A stretch of DNA of 5,428 nucleotides from Candidatus Kapaibacterium sp. Its GTDB lineage: Bacteria > Bacteroidota > Ignavibacteria > Kapaibacteriales > UBA961. The DNA is taken from assembly GCA_023253875.1 (NCBI GenBank), contig JALRFC010000146.1, positions 1 through 5,428 of the forward strand, read 5' to 3'. Of the stretch, positions 5,041 to 5,428 are shown in pieces. The position numbers were made by a program, and so were the translations under genes. The notes beneath the pieces were generated by a model. That model was not told the DNA's origin. It searched no databases and was given only the letters and a program-made list of their open reading frames with translations. The first letter of the stretch is position 1. Every line of letters begins with the position of its first letter.

Positions 5041-5428
5041 ATGTCTGAATTCGAAAAAGAACATATTCCACAAGCAGAAATCACTGCATTGAGTAGAAGT
5101 CAATACTTTGAATTAAGTAAGCATACTTCAATTCAATATGTGATGTATGCAGTGATGACAATAGCGATCGTTGCATTTTTGCATATCGTGATTGCCATGC
5201 CATTGATGGATATGTTTTTCACAAAATTCATGCATGCTGATGTTTCTTCCAGTGGAGAAGTCCTTGAATATCGGATAGCAGAGGGTGCGCCCAAAGATGA
5301 AATCGTAACTAATCTCTTCACCAACTGGGGTATCATAGAGCGCGTGGCCGGTGCGGAGAATGAACTTGGTAGAAAGCGAATCGCTCGATATTTGTTCAAT
5401 CCAACACTTGCTTTATTGCCATTGGTAG
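5041..5428 (+). CDS. Membrane protein of unknown function, 3'-truncated by the window
   Basis: The frame is open from the ATG at 5041 to the window end (129 complete codons), so only the N-terminal part is visible. I do not recognise the family. Residues 1-32 are polar. Residues 33-54 are a clear transmembrane segment (YVMYAVMTIAIVAFLHIVIA). Residues 60-117 are polar and mixed in charge, with one Trp and the charged stretch GRKRIAR (110-116), and residues 119-129 (PTLALLPLV) may begin a second membrane segment. There is no lipobox or cleavable signal peptide. ATG 5041 is the first start after an in-frame stop at 5032-5034. The next Met (residue 34) is inside the membrane segment. No clear Shine-Dalgarno is seen. 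It lies behind a strong terminator, so it is probably transcribed separately from rpsR. Confidence 0.7.
   Translation, partial: MSEFEKEHIPQAEITALSRSQYFELSKHTSIQYVMYAVMTIAIVAFLHIVIAMPLMDMFFTKFMHADVSSSGEVLEYRIAEGAPKDEIVTNLFTNWGIIERVAGAENELGRKRIARYLFNPTLALLPLV

Noticed and set aside
5133..5399. Antisense open frame of 88 codons at the window end
   Set aside because: The + frame from 5041 is open to the edge, directly follows a promoter-like region and has a clear transmembrane segment. The antisense frame looks like its shadow.

Overview
The window looks like a chromosomal housekeeping region from a bacterium of the Bacteroidota/Chlorobiota (FCB) side of the tree, with moderate-to-low GC (about 40% by eye). 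That placement is an inference from three things. First, two putative promoters have the Bacteroidota primary-sigma layout (a TTTG or TTG box, a 19-20 nt spacer, then TAnnTTTG or a one-base variant). Second, several starts lack a Shine-Dalgarno sequence. Third, a bacterial 3-hydroxyanthranilate dioxygenase of the kynurenine-to-NAD route is present. All recognised genes are on the + strand. I see no mobile element, tRNA, rRNA or CRISPR array.

Layout: (1) 1-1650 is the C-terminal three quarters of a long RelA/SpoT-type (p)ppGpp enzyme whose hydrolase half lies upstream of the window. (2) 1718-2988 is a two-gene cofactor unit, 3-hydroxyanthranilate 3,4-dioxygenase (NAD de novo synthesis) overlapping type III pantothenate kinase (CoA synthesis) by an ATGA junction. 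(3) 2989-3078 is a structured intergenic region with a candidate promoter, followed by rplU and rpmA (L21, L27) and a strong intrinsic terminator. (4) dut (dUTPase) starts only 14 nt after that terminator's T-tract. (5) 4184-4214 is a textbook-like Bacteroidota promoter driving an unrecognised 57-aa basic protein, rpmE (L31, zinc-ligand-free form) and rpsR (S18), closed by a second strong terminator. (6) 5041 to the window end is the start of an unrecognised membrane protein that runs off the edge.

Functionally the window is about growth: stringent-response control of ribosome synthesis, four ribosomal proteins in two small transcription units, dNTP-pool hygiene, and entry points to NAD and CoA. 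I found no convincing new multi-gene system. The items most worth a second look are the unknown 57-aa protein in the L31/S18 unit, the dyad-rich rplU leader, the arrangement of dut directly behind a terminator, and the fused NAD/CoA gene pair.
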